From assembly GCA_026193355.1 (NCBI GenBank), contig JAPHTL010000286.1, forward strand, positions 1 to 9,050: DNA of 9,050 nucleotides. Direction: 5' to 3'. The translations under genes and the position numbers were made by a program. The stretch comes from Rhodospirillales bacterium (GTDB lineage: Bacteria > Pseudomonadota > Alphaproteobacteria > Rhodospirillales > JAPHTL01). The notes below the pieces were generated by a model, which did not search any database, was not told the DNA's origin, and saw nothing but the letters and a program-made list of their open reading frames with translations. Below, piece after piece: positions 1-6,490 of the stretch. Each line of letters starts with the position of its first letter. The stretch's first letter is position 1.

Positions 1-1065
1 AGCCTGTTCGATTTCGACAGGATTTCAGCCGTGATCCGCGGTGGCAAGCTGCGCGTCTGCTTCGACGCCATGCATGCGGTGAACGGCCCCTATGCGCGCG
101 ACATTCTTGGCAAGCGTCTGGGCGCGCCGGACGAAGCCCTGATCAATTGTACGCCCCTTCCCGATTTCGGCGGGGGACACCCAGACCCCAATCTGGCTCA
201 TGCCGGGCGATTGCTGGAAATCATGTACGGGGAAGACGCCCCGGATATCGGCGCGGCATCCGATGGAGACGGGGATCGCAACATGATCCTCGGCAACCGT
301 TTTTTCGTTACCCCCAGCGACAGCCTCGCCGTTCTTGCCGCCAACGCCAGTCTGATTCCGGGCTATGCCTCGGGAATTGCCGGCATCGCGCGATCCATGC
401 CGACGAGCATGGCCTCCGATCGTGTGGCCGAGGGCATAGGCGTTCCCTGCTACGAGACGCCGACCGGATGGAAATTTTTTGGAAACCTGATGGACAGCGG
501 GCGGGTGACGCTGTGCGGCGAGGAAAGCTTCGGGACCGGCTCGGACCATGTCCGCGAAAAGGATGGTTTATGGGCCGTTCTGATGTGGCTCAACATCATG
601 GCCGTGCGCGAACAGTCGGTGGAAGAGATCCTGCGCGACCATTGGCGGCGCTACGGGCGCAACTATTACTCCCGGCACGACTACGAGGAAATCGACCTGA
701 CGGCGGCAACTGTCCTTGTCGACAACCTGCGCGGCTCTCTGGGTTCACTGGTGGGGCGAACCTTTGGTCACCGCCGGGTGCGTACGGCAGACGATTTCAG
801 CTACGCCGATCCGGTCGATGGGTCGATCAGTGCGAAACAGGGGGTGCGCGTGATGTTCGAGGACGGCGCGCGCATCGTCTTCAGGCTGTCGGGAACCGGC
901 ACGAAGGGAGCAACCTTGCGCGTTTACCTTGAATGCTATGAACCTGATCCAGCGCGTCACGATCAGGATACGCAGGAAACGCTTTCGGACCTGATCGCCA
1001 TCGCCGGGGAAGTTGCCCAGATTCGCAAGCACACCGGACGCGACGCGCCAACCGTGATCACCTGA
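1..1065 (+). CDS. pgm: Alpha-D-glucose phosphoglucomutase, PGM1 type (5' end missing)
   Basis: The enzyme interconverts glucose-1-phosphate and glucose-6-phosphate in the cytoplasm and so links central metabolism to the ADP-glucose pathway. The reading frame is open from base 1 (SLFDFD...), so the GTG at 31 is an internal codon and not the start. The visible 354 residues are the C-terminal two thirds of a protein that is normally about 540-560 aa; the part carrying the phosphoserine is off the window. Numbering within the fragment: the Mg-binding loop DGDGDR is at 88-93, the sugar-specificity loop CGEESFG at 172-178, and the phosphate-binding loop RLSGTG at 295-300. The match extends to the last residues, which end in APTVIT as I recall for animal PGM1. 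This identifies the PGM1-like branch rather than the phosphomannomutase/GlmM branches. The gene converges on glgC with a 22-bp gap and no recognisable terminator. The product is clear; the symbol follows the usual name in bacterial glg clusters. Confidence 0.95.
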   Translation, partial: SLFDFDRISAVIRGGKLRVCFDAMHAVNGPYARDILGKRLGAPDEALINCTPLPDFGGGHPDPNLAHAGRLLEIMYGEDAPDIGAASDGDGDRNMILGNRFFVTPSDSLAVLAANASLIPGYASGIAGIARSMPTSMASDRVAEGIGVPCYETPTGWKFFGNLMDSGRVTLCGEESFGTGSDHVREKDGLWAVLMWLNIMAVREQSVEEILRDHWRRYGRNYYSRHDYEEIDLTAATVLVDNLRGSLGSLVGRTFGHRRVRTADDFSYADPVDGSISAKQGVRVMFEDGARIVFRLSGTGTKGATLRVYLECYEPDPARHDQDTQETLSDLIAIAGEVAQIRKHTGRDAPTVIT

Positions 1066-1087
1066 CGGTATGGCGGCGGCGGGGTGG

Positions 1088-2362
1088 TTATTGCTCCTGC
1101 GGCAGTCTCGCCAGCATAGCCGGGGTCACCAGCGTGACGCCTCCCTTGGAGCGATAAAAACGCCGCGCATCTTCCTTCGCATCTTCGCCGATGACCGTGC
1201 CCGGGGGGATGCGGCAGTTTTTCGCCAATACCGCCTTCTTGAGGCGCGCGTTTCGGCCGATATTGCAATCGGGAAGGATGACGGAATCCACGACCTCGGC
1301 GTAGGAGTTCACCCGTACGTTCGAAAACAGCAGCGACCGCCGGACAAGTCCGCCCGATACGACGCAACCCGCCGAGACGAGTGAATCGATGGCCGTTCCG
1401 CGGCGATCGCCTTCATCGAACACGAACTTCGCGGCGGGCCGCTGGACCTGATAGGTCCAGATCGGCCAGTCGCTGTCATAAAGATCCAACGCCGGCGTCA
1501 CATGGGTCAGGTCGAGGTTGGCCTCCCAATAGGCGTCGAGGGTTCCCACATCACGCCAATACGCACCGGACTGCCCCTCGGAAATCACGCAACTGTCGGA
1601 AAAACGGTGCGCCATCAATTTGCAGCGCCCGACCAGATACGGAATGATGTCCTTCCCGAAGTCGTGGGTGGACCCGTCCAGTTGCTGGTCGCGAAGCAAT
1701 TGTTCGTACAGGAAATCGGCATTGAAAACGTATATGCCCATGCTGGCGAACGACGTGTCCGGCCTGCCGGGAATACAGGGGGGATCATCGGGTTTTTCAA
1801 GGAAACCTAGAATGTTGCCTTCCGCATCCGCGTCCACGACGCCAAACCCCGTTGCATCGGTGCGTGGAACCTCGATGCACGATACGGTGACATCGGCGCC
1901 GCTTTTTATGTGGTGGGTGATCAGGCGGCTGTAATCCTGCTTGTAGACATGATCGCCGGCCAGGATCAACACGTATTCCGGTGCATGGCCCTTGATGATG
2001 TTGATGTTCTGGTAAACCGCATCGGCGGTTCCGCTGTACCAGCTTTCGTCGTCGGTCTGCTGCTGGGCTGGCCATACCTCGACGAACTCGTGCAACTCGG
2101 CGCGGAAAAACCCCCAGCCGCTCTGGATGTGCTGGATCAGGGTGTGCGCCTTGTACTGGGTCGCCACGCCCACCCGGCGAATGCCGGAGTTGATGCAGTT
2201 CGAAAGGGGAAAATCGATGATGCGGAACTTTCCGGCGAACGGCACCGCGGGCTTGGACTGGCTTTCCGTCAACTGCATCAGGCGCGAACCGCGCCCCCCG
2301 GCAAGCACGAGCGCAAGGGTCCTTTTCAGTGCTCTGTTGAGGTCAATGTTTTCGCGTTCCAT
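1088..2362 (-). CDS. glgC: Glucose-1-phosphate adenylyltransferase (ADP-glucose pyrophosphorylase)
   Basis: This is the committed, normally allosterically controlled step of glycogen synthesis: ATP + glucose-1-P gives ADP-glucose + PPi, by a cytoplasmic homotetramer in this family. From the chosen start the protein is 424 aa (E. coli GlgC is 431). Visible motifs are the nucleotide-binding AGGRGSRL (21-28), SKPAV (36-40), WYSGTADAV (108-116), AGDHVYKQDY with catalytic D137, and FLEKP with E189/K190. The C-terminal part (about 300-405) has the hexapeptide-like pattern of the left-handed beta-helix domain. The start at 2362 (MERENIDLN) is chosen because AAAGAGG lies 5 nt upstream; in-frame ATGs at 2389 and 2419 would add 9 or 19 residues encoded by the AT-rich control region. 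Oddity: the positions equivalent to E. coli K39, R419 and R423 are S34, P414 and A418, so the fructose-1,6-bisphosphate site appears altered. The gene diverges from glgA and converges on pgm. Confidence 0.96.
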   Translation of the reverse strand: MERENIDLNRALKRTLALVLAGGRGSRLMQLTESQSKPAVPFAGKFRIIDFPLSNCINSGIRRVGVATQYKAHTLIQHIQSGWGFFRAELHEFVEVWPAQQQTDDESWYSGTADAVYQNINIIKGHAPEYVLILAGDHVYKQDYSRLITHHIKSGADVTVSCIEVPRTDATGFGVVDADAEGNILGFLEKPDDPPCIPGRPDTSFASMGIYVFNADFLYEQLLRDQQLDGSTHDFGKDIIPYLVGRCKLMAHRFSDSCVISEGQSGAYWRDVGTLDAYWEANLDLTHVTPALDLYDSDWPIWTYQVQRPAAKFVFDEGDRRGTAIDSLVSAGCVVSGGLVRRSLLFSNVRVNSYAEVVDSVILPDCNIGRNARLKKAVLAKNCRIPPGTVIGEDAKEDARRFYRSKGGVTLVTPAMLARLPQEQ

Positions 2363-2367
2363 GGTGG

Positions 2368-2374
2368 CCTCTTT
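2368..2374 (-). promoter_or_regulatory. Ribosome binding site deciding the glgC start
   Basis: On the minus strand AAAGAGG ends 5 nt before the ATG at 2362. It is the best Shine-Dalgarno match near any of the three in-frame ATGs and is the reason for preferring the 424-residue GlgC over the longer versions. Confidence 0.6.
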
Positions 2375-2395
2375 CGGCTTTTCGCCCATCGGATA

Positions 2396-2413
2396 TATTA
2401 TGCCTCTATAATA
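2396..2413. repeat. AT-rich inverted repeat TATTAT-N6-ATAATA
   Basis: The perfect 6-bp arms TATTAT (2396-2401) and ATAATA (2408-2413) flank the spacer GCCTCT. The arms coincide with the -10-like hexamers on both strands, so this may be an operator or simply two back-to-back -10 elements. It lies between the two divergent genes. Confidence 0.4.
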
Positions 2414-2418
2414 CACCA

Positions 2419-2439
2419 CTGATTCTACATTAAAATCAG
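2419..2439. repeat. Inverted repeat CTGATT-N9-AATCAG, possible operator
   Basis: The perfect 6-bp arms CTGATT (2419-2424) and AATCAG (2434-2439) are separated by 9 bp, a half-site spacing suited to a dimeric regulator. The element sits 6 bp to the right of the TATTAT/ATAATA repeat, at about the -35 position of a leftward glgC promoter. That it binds a regulator is inference only. Confidence 0.35.
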
Positions 2440-2463
2440 CTAATAATGGAAAACCCTTGGAAA

Positions 2464-2517
2464 CTCTCTAGGATGCGCGCCCATGAAGGGCGGATTCCCG
2501 ATTTTGCGCCCAGAGAG
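2464..2517 (+). other. Possible stem-loop in the glgA leader
   Basis: CTCTCT at 2464-2469 can pair with AGAGAG at 2512-2517, enclosing a second hairpin, CGCCC-ATGAA-GGGCG, at 2478-2492. If transcription of glgA starts upstream near 2420-2450, this would lie in its 5' leader. No U-tract follows, so it does not look like a terminator. Both stems are short and may be chance. Confidence 0.25.
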
Positions 2518-2537
2518 CAGGTAGAAGACAAAAAGAC

Positions 2538-3986
2538 ATGAAGATCCTGTTTGCCACATCCGAAGCATATCCGTTGTTGAAGACGGGCGGTCTGGGTGAT
2601 GTCGCCGGCGCCTTGCCGACGGCCTTGGCGAAGGGGGATGACGATGTCCGGATTATCATGCCGGCCTATCCCCAGGCACTGAATGCGGTGGAAGGCAAAC
2701 GCGACGGCCCCGGCCTTGGCGATCCACTGGGGGCTGGCGAAGCGCGGCTGATCGAGGCGCGCATGCCGGGCAGCGGCGTTCCCGTGTGGCTGGTCGATTG
2801 CCCGGCGCTGTTCGATCGTCCGGGCAACCCGTATGTGGGGCCGGATGGCCGGGACTGGCCGGATAATCATTTGCGTTTTGCGATGTTGTCGCGCGCCGCG
2901 GCCATGCTTTCCATGCCGGGGAATGCAAGCGGGTGGACCCCCGATGTCGTGCATGCCAACGATTGGCAGACGGGGTTGATCCCGGCCTACCTGCACTATT
3001 GGGGCGGGCGGCGCGCACGCACCGTGTTCACCGTGCACAATTTGCAGTATCAGGGGCTATTCCCGGCCACGGTTCTGGGTGAACTGGGATTGCCGCCCGA
3101 ATCCTATTCCATTGAAGGGCTGGAATTTCACGGGCAGGTTTCCTTTCTCAAGGCAGGCCTGTTCTACAGCGACGCACTGACCACCGTCAGCCCGACCTAT
3201 GCCCGAGAAATCCAGACATCGGAATATGGATGTGGCATGGAAGGCCTTTTGCGTTTGCGGGCAGGTGCATTGACCGGGGTGCTTAATGGAATTGATACGG
3301 ACGACTGGAACCCGGAGAAAGATTCCAGGATTCCAAAGCCCTACAGCGCCACGCGGCTGGCTGGCAAAACGACGGCCAAGGCCCTGCTTCAACGCGAAAT
3401 GGGGCTGCCCGAAGATCCCGGCGCGCCGTTGTTCGGCATGGTCAGCCGCCTGACCAGCCAGAAGGGCATCGACTTTGTGGTTGAGGTTGCGCCAAAACTG
3501 GTCGCGCGCGGCGCGCAGGTGGCGATCCTGGGAAGCGGTGACAAGGTCTGGGAAGACGCCCTGCGCAAGTTGGCCGTGTCGTCGCCCGGGGTCAGCGTTT
3601 CCATCGGGTATGATGAGAGTCTGGCGCATCGCATAATCGCGGGTGCGGATATCTTCATGATGCCGTCCAGATTCGAACCCTGCGGCCTGACCCAGATGTA
3701 TGCCCTGCGTTATGGAACCCTTCCCCTGGTCCATCACACTGGTGGGCTGGCGGATACGGTGGAGGATGTCGGGGGCGGTCGGGGGACAGGTTTTGTTTTC
3801 AACAAGCCCGAATCCACGGCTGTGGCGGCGGCGGCGTTTCGCGCCCTGAAGCTTTACGATGACAAGAAAGCCTGGAAAGAAACTCAAGCAAGGGCCATGA
3901 GCAGGAATTCCGGGTGGGAAATGGCTGCGCAGTCTTATAAAGAGCTGTATACGACACTCGTTCAAACCAGACACGAAAGCCCCTGA
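2538..3986 (+). CDS. glgA: Glycogen synthase, ADP-glucose-dependent (GT5)
   Basis: GlgA transfers glucose from ADP-glucose to the non-reducing end of an alpha-1,4-glucan with retention of configuration, using the product of the neighbouring glgC. The 482-residue protein has the two Rossmann domains of the GT-B fold and is close to the E. coli length of 477. Motifs are KTGGL (15-19) for the ADP-glucose phosphates with D21, HANDWQTGL (139-147), VHNLQYQG (166-173), MEGLLRLR (234-241), SRLTSQKG with R304 and K309, and FEPCGLTQ (379-386) with E380, followed by the conserved TGGLADTVED (401-410). The start is fixed by the typical N-terminal strand (KILFATSEAYPLLKTGGL) directly after the ATG. The Shine-Dalgarno sequence is weak: only A-rich AAAAAGA is nearby, which suggests modest or regulated initiation. 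glgA overlaps glgP by one base in TGATG, consistent with one transcript and coupled translation. No anomalies were seen in the coding frame. Confidence 0.97.
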   Translation: MKILFATSEAYPLLKTGGLGDVAGALPTALAKGDDDVRIIMPAYPQALNAVEGKRDGPGLGDPLGAGEARLIEARMPGSGVPVWLVDCPALFDRPGNPYVGPDGRDWPDNHLRFAMLSRAAAMLSMPGNASGWTPDVVHANDWQTGLIPAYLHYWGGRRARTVFTVHNLQYQGLFPATVLGELGLPPESYSIEGLEFHGQVSFLKAGLFYSDALTTVSPTYAREIQTSEYGCGMEGLLRLRAGALTGVLNGIDTDDWNPEKDSRIPKPYSATRLAGKTTAKALLQREMGLPEDPGAPLFGMVSRLTSQKGIDFVVEVAPKLVARGAQVAILGSGDKVWEDALRKLAVSSPGVSVSIGYDESLAHRIIAGADIFMMPSRFEPCGLTQMYALRYGTLPLVHHTGGLADTVEDVGGGRGTGFVFNKPESTAVAAAAFRALKLYDDKKAWKETQARAMSRNSGWEMAAQSYKELYTTLVQTRHESP

Positions 3987-6490
3987 TGACACCCCAATCC
4001 ACGACTCCCCAGTTCATGATGGACATGACCGATAACGTTCTTGGAGACAATTACATCTCCAGGCTGTCGAACGTCGAATCCATGAAAGAAGCCCTTATTT
4101 CAATGATCGCCCAGTCGGTCGGCAAGGACCCCGCCTTCGCGACCAAGCAGGATTGGTTCTATGCGCTTGGGTTCATGCTGCGCGGGTTGCTCAGCCAGCT
4201 TTACATCAAGAACACCCGTACGCAGTTCATCGAAGATTCGAGGCGCGTTTACTATCTGTCGATGGAGTTCCTGCCGGGACGCAGCCTGATCAAGACCTTG
4301 CTTGATCTGGATTTGCTCAATGTCACCCGCGAGGCGCTTGATGCGCTGGGCCAGGATCTGGACGAACTGGAAACCATTGAACATGATCCCGCACTGGGAA
4401 ATGGGGGGCTTGGCAGGCTTGCTGCGTGCTTTCTTGATTCAATGGCCGCCCATGGCTATCCGGGGTTTGGCTATGGCATTCGCTACGACTTTGGCCTTTT
4501 TTCCCAGAGCATCGAGAATGGCCAGCAGGTGGAGCATCCAGACAACTGGTTGCGTCAGGGCAACCCATGGGAGTTCCGCCGTCCCGACACCGTCTATCCC
4601 GTCGGATTCTACGGTCGGCTGGAGACGGTTGTGGATGCAAGGGGCGGTGAAACCAGTAAGTGGGTCGGCGCGGAAAACGTTATCGCCATGGCTTACGACA
4701 TGCCGGTATCGGGTTATCAGAATGGCAATGTGACAAACCTGCGGCTTTGGACCGCACGGGCGACCGACGATTTCGATCTTCGACACTTCAATCAGGGGGA
4801 CTACATCAAATCCGTCGAGGACAAGACGTCTTCGGAAACCCTGTCGAAAATCCTCTATCCGGACGACTCAACCCTGACCGGTCAGGAACTGCGCCTGAAG
4901 CAGGAGTACTTCTTCGTCAGCGCCTCGTTGCAGGATATTTTTGCGCGCTTCCTGCGGCGGCACGACAATCTTGACCAGTTGCCGGAAAAAGTGGTCATTC
5001 AGCTCAATGATACCCACCCGACGCTGGGTATCGTGGAAATGATGCGTCTGCTGGTCGACGAGCACGGCTATGACTGGGCGACGGCGTGGGATATGACGCG
5101 CCGCACCTTCGCCTACACCAACCATACCCTGTTGCCCGAGGCCCTGGAGCGCTGGCCCGCCAGCATGATCGAGCGGTTGCTGCCGCGCCACCTCCAGATC
5201 ATCTACAGGATCAACGCCGAATTCCTGAAAACCGTCGAGAAGGCATTCGACGGCGATGCCGACAAGATTCGCAACCTGTCCCTCGTCAATGACTACGACC
5301 ATTCGATCCGCATGGCGCATCTGGCGATTGTCGGCAGTTATCGGGTCAACGGCGTTGCCGCATTGCATACGGAATTGCTTCGTGGTCGCGTCTTTCCGGA
5401 TTTCGATGCGATGTATCCCGGCAAGTTCGTCAACATCACGAATGGCATCACCCCACGGCGGTGGCTCCTGCAATCGAACCCGGCCCTTGCTGGACTGATC
5501 ACCGAGAAACTGGGAAGTGGGTGGCCCATCGAATTGACGCAGTTGTCCCATCTTGCCGATTACGTTGAGGACGCCGACTTCCGCAAACGGTTTTCCGACA
5601 TCAAGAAGGCCAACAAGGAACGGCTCAGCAAGATGATCGAGGCGTGCATGGGGCTGCGGCTTGATCCGACGGCGATGTTTGACGTCCAGATCAAGCGTAT
5701 CCACGAATACAAGCGCCAGCTGCTGAACGTCCTGCATGTTGTGACGTGCTATAACCGCATTCGTGACGGCGAATGGGATGGCGTTCCGCGCGTGGTCATC
5801 TTCGCGGGCAAGGCGGCGCCCAGCTACTACATGGCGAAGAAGGTCATTCACCTGATCAATGACCTCGCCACCGTGATCAACAATGATCCTCTGGTGGGCG
5901 ACCGGCTGAAGGTCGTATTCATCCCCGATTACCGTGTTTCGCTGGCGCAGGTCATCATCCCGGGAAGTGATTTGTCTGAACAGATCTCTACGGCGGGCAT
6001 GGAGGCATCCGGAACCGGCAACATGAAGCTTGCCCTCAACGGCGCGTTGACCATCGGAACGCTTGACGGCGCAAACATCGAAATCAAGGACGCGGTAGGC
6101 GAAGAGAACATCTTCATCTTCGGCTTGCTGGCCAATGAAGTTCAGACGTTGCGCAATGACGGCTACTATCCCTTTTCCTATTACAACGGGAACCCGGAAC
6201 TGAAGCGCGCCCTCGACATGATCGGCGAGGGGCATTTCTCGCCGGGGGACAGGGGGCGCTACAGCAGCATCTTCGACTCCCTGCTGCATGGCGGCGACCA
6301 TTTCATGGTCCTTGCGGATTACGAATCCTATATCGCCGCTCAGGGCAGGGTGGATGTCGCCTACAAGGATCAGGATTCCTGGACCCGCATGTCGATCCAT
6401 AATGTCGCAAGCATGGGCGGTTTTTCAGCGGATCGATCGATCCACGACTACGCTTCGAAAATATGGGAAGTAAAGCCGCTCAAGCCGTAG
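3986..6490 (+). CDS. glgP: Glycogen / alpha-glucan phosphorylase (GT35, PLP-dependent)
   Basis: GlgP cleaves terminal alpha-1,4-linked glucose with phosphate, releasing glucose-1-P and stopping a few residues from branch points. The 834-residue protein is full length for the family (about 800-840). Visible motifs are YLSMEFLPGRSL (90-101), GNGGLGRLAACFLDSMA (138-154), NDTHPT, YTNHTLLPEALERW with H380 (H377 in rabbit muscle enzyme), QIKRIHEYKRQ with K570/R571 at the catalytic phosphate site, and EASGTGNMKLALN (673-685), the phosphorylase signature with the PLP-binding K681. The ATG shares one base with the glgA stop (TGATG), and GAAAG lies 6 nt upstream; later ATGs at 4016, 4019 and 4025 are possible but less well placed. 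Synthesis (glgA) and degradation (glgP) thus appear to be co-transcribed. The last 11 bp overlap the end of malQ on the other strand, and no terminator was found between them. Confidence 0.97.
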   Translation: MTPQSTTPQFMMDMTDNVLGDNYISRLSNVESMKEALISMIAQSVGKDPAFATKQDWFYALGFMLRGLLSQLYIKNTRTQFIEDSRRVYYLSMEFLPGRSLIKTLLDLDLLNVTREALDALGQDLDELETIEHDPALGNGGLGRLAACFLDSMAAHGYPGFGYGIRYDFGLFSQSIENGQQVEHPDNWLRQGNPWEFRRPDTVYPVGFYGRLETVVDARGGETSKWVGAENVIAMAYDMPVSGYQNGNVTNLRLWTARATDDFDLRHFNQGDYIKSVEDKTSSETLSKILYPDDSTLTGQELRLKQEYFFVSASLQDIFARFLRRHDNLDQLPEKVVIQLNDTHPTLGIVEMMRLLVDEHGYDWATAWDMTRRTFAYTNHTLLPEALERWPASMIERLLPRHLQIIYRINAEFLKTVEKAFDGDADKIRNLSLVNDYDHSIRMAHLAIVGSYRVNGVAALHTELLRGRVFPDFDAMYPGKFVNITNGITPRRWLLQSNPALAGLITEKLGSGWPIELTQLSHLADYVEDADFRKRFSDIKKANKERLSKMIEACMGLRLDPTAMFDVQIKRIHEYKRQLLNVLHVVTCYNRIRDGEWDGVPRVVIFAGKAAPSYYMAKKVIHLINDLATVINNDPLVGDRLKVVFIPDYRVSLAQVIIPGSDLSEQISTAGMEASGTGNMKLALNGALTIGTLDGANIEIKDAVGEENIFIFGLLANEVQTLRNDGYYPFSYYNGNPELKRALDMIGEGHFSPGDRGRYSSIFDSLLHGGDHFMVLADYESYIAAQGRVDVAYKDQDSWTRMSIHNVASMGGFSADRSIHDYASKIWEVKPLKP

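Larger units (their letters stand above)
2363..2537. promoter_or_regulatory. Divergent glgC/glgA control region
   Basis: These 175 bp separate the glgC start (leftward) from the glgA start (rightward) and must carry both promoters unless transcription enters from elsewhere. The part from 2393 to 2449 is only about a quarter G+C, in sharp contrast to the surrounding genes. It contains -10-like hexamers on both strands: TATAAT at 2407-2412 on the plus strand, and CATAAT (2402 to 2397) and TATTAT (2413 to 2408) on the minus strand. I see no good TTGACA-like -35 at 16-18 bp from any of them, so the promoters may be activator-dependent or use another sigma factor. A minus-strand start downstream of CATAAT would fall near 2390 and leave a leader of about 28 nt before glgC, consistent with the ATG at 2362. 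The function follows from the gene layout; the exact promoters are not established. Confidence 0.6.

Noticed and set aside
147..932. A 261-codon plus-strand frame inside pgm
   Set aside because: It is the +2 shadow of pgm, rich in Arg and Pro and with no domain-like pattern.
1122..1141. Imperfect hairpin with GTCAC-CAGC-GTGAC, considered as a terminator for pgm
   Set aside because: It lies inside the conserved end of glgC, has a G/G mismatch in the lower stem and is not followed by a T-tract.
2407..2412. Perfect TATAAT on the plus strand as a defined glgA promoter
   Set aside because: No -35-like hexamer is found 16-18 bp upstream, and it would give a leader of over 100 nt. It is kept only as part of the general control region.
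3057..3992. A 311-codon minus-strand frame opposite glgA
   Set aside because: It lies wholly antisense to a confidently identified glycogen synthase, with no recognisable domain and no promoter evidence.
4868..6400. A 510-codon open frame on the minus strand opposite glgP
   Set aside because: It is a shadow frame of a strongly conserved glgP with all catalytic motifs. Its translation resembles no family I know, and GC-rich coding commonly leaves the opposite strand open.
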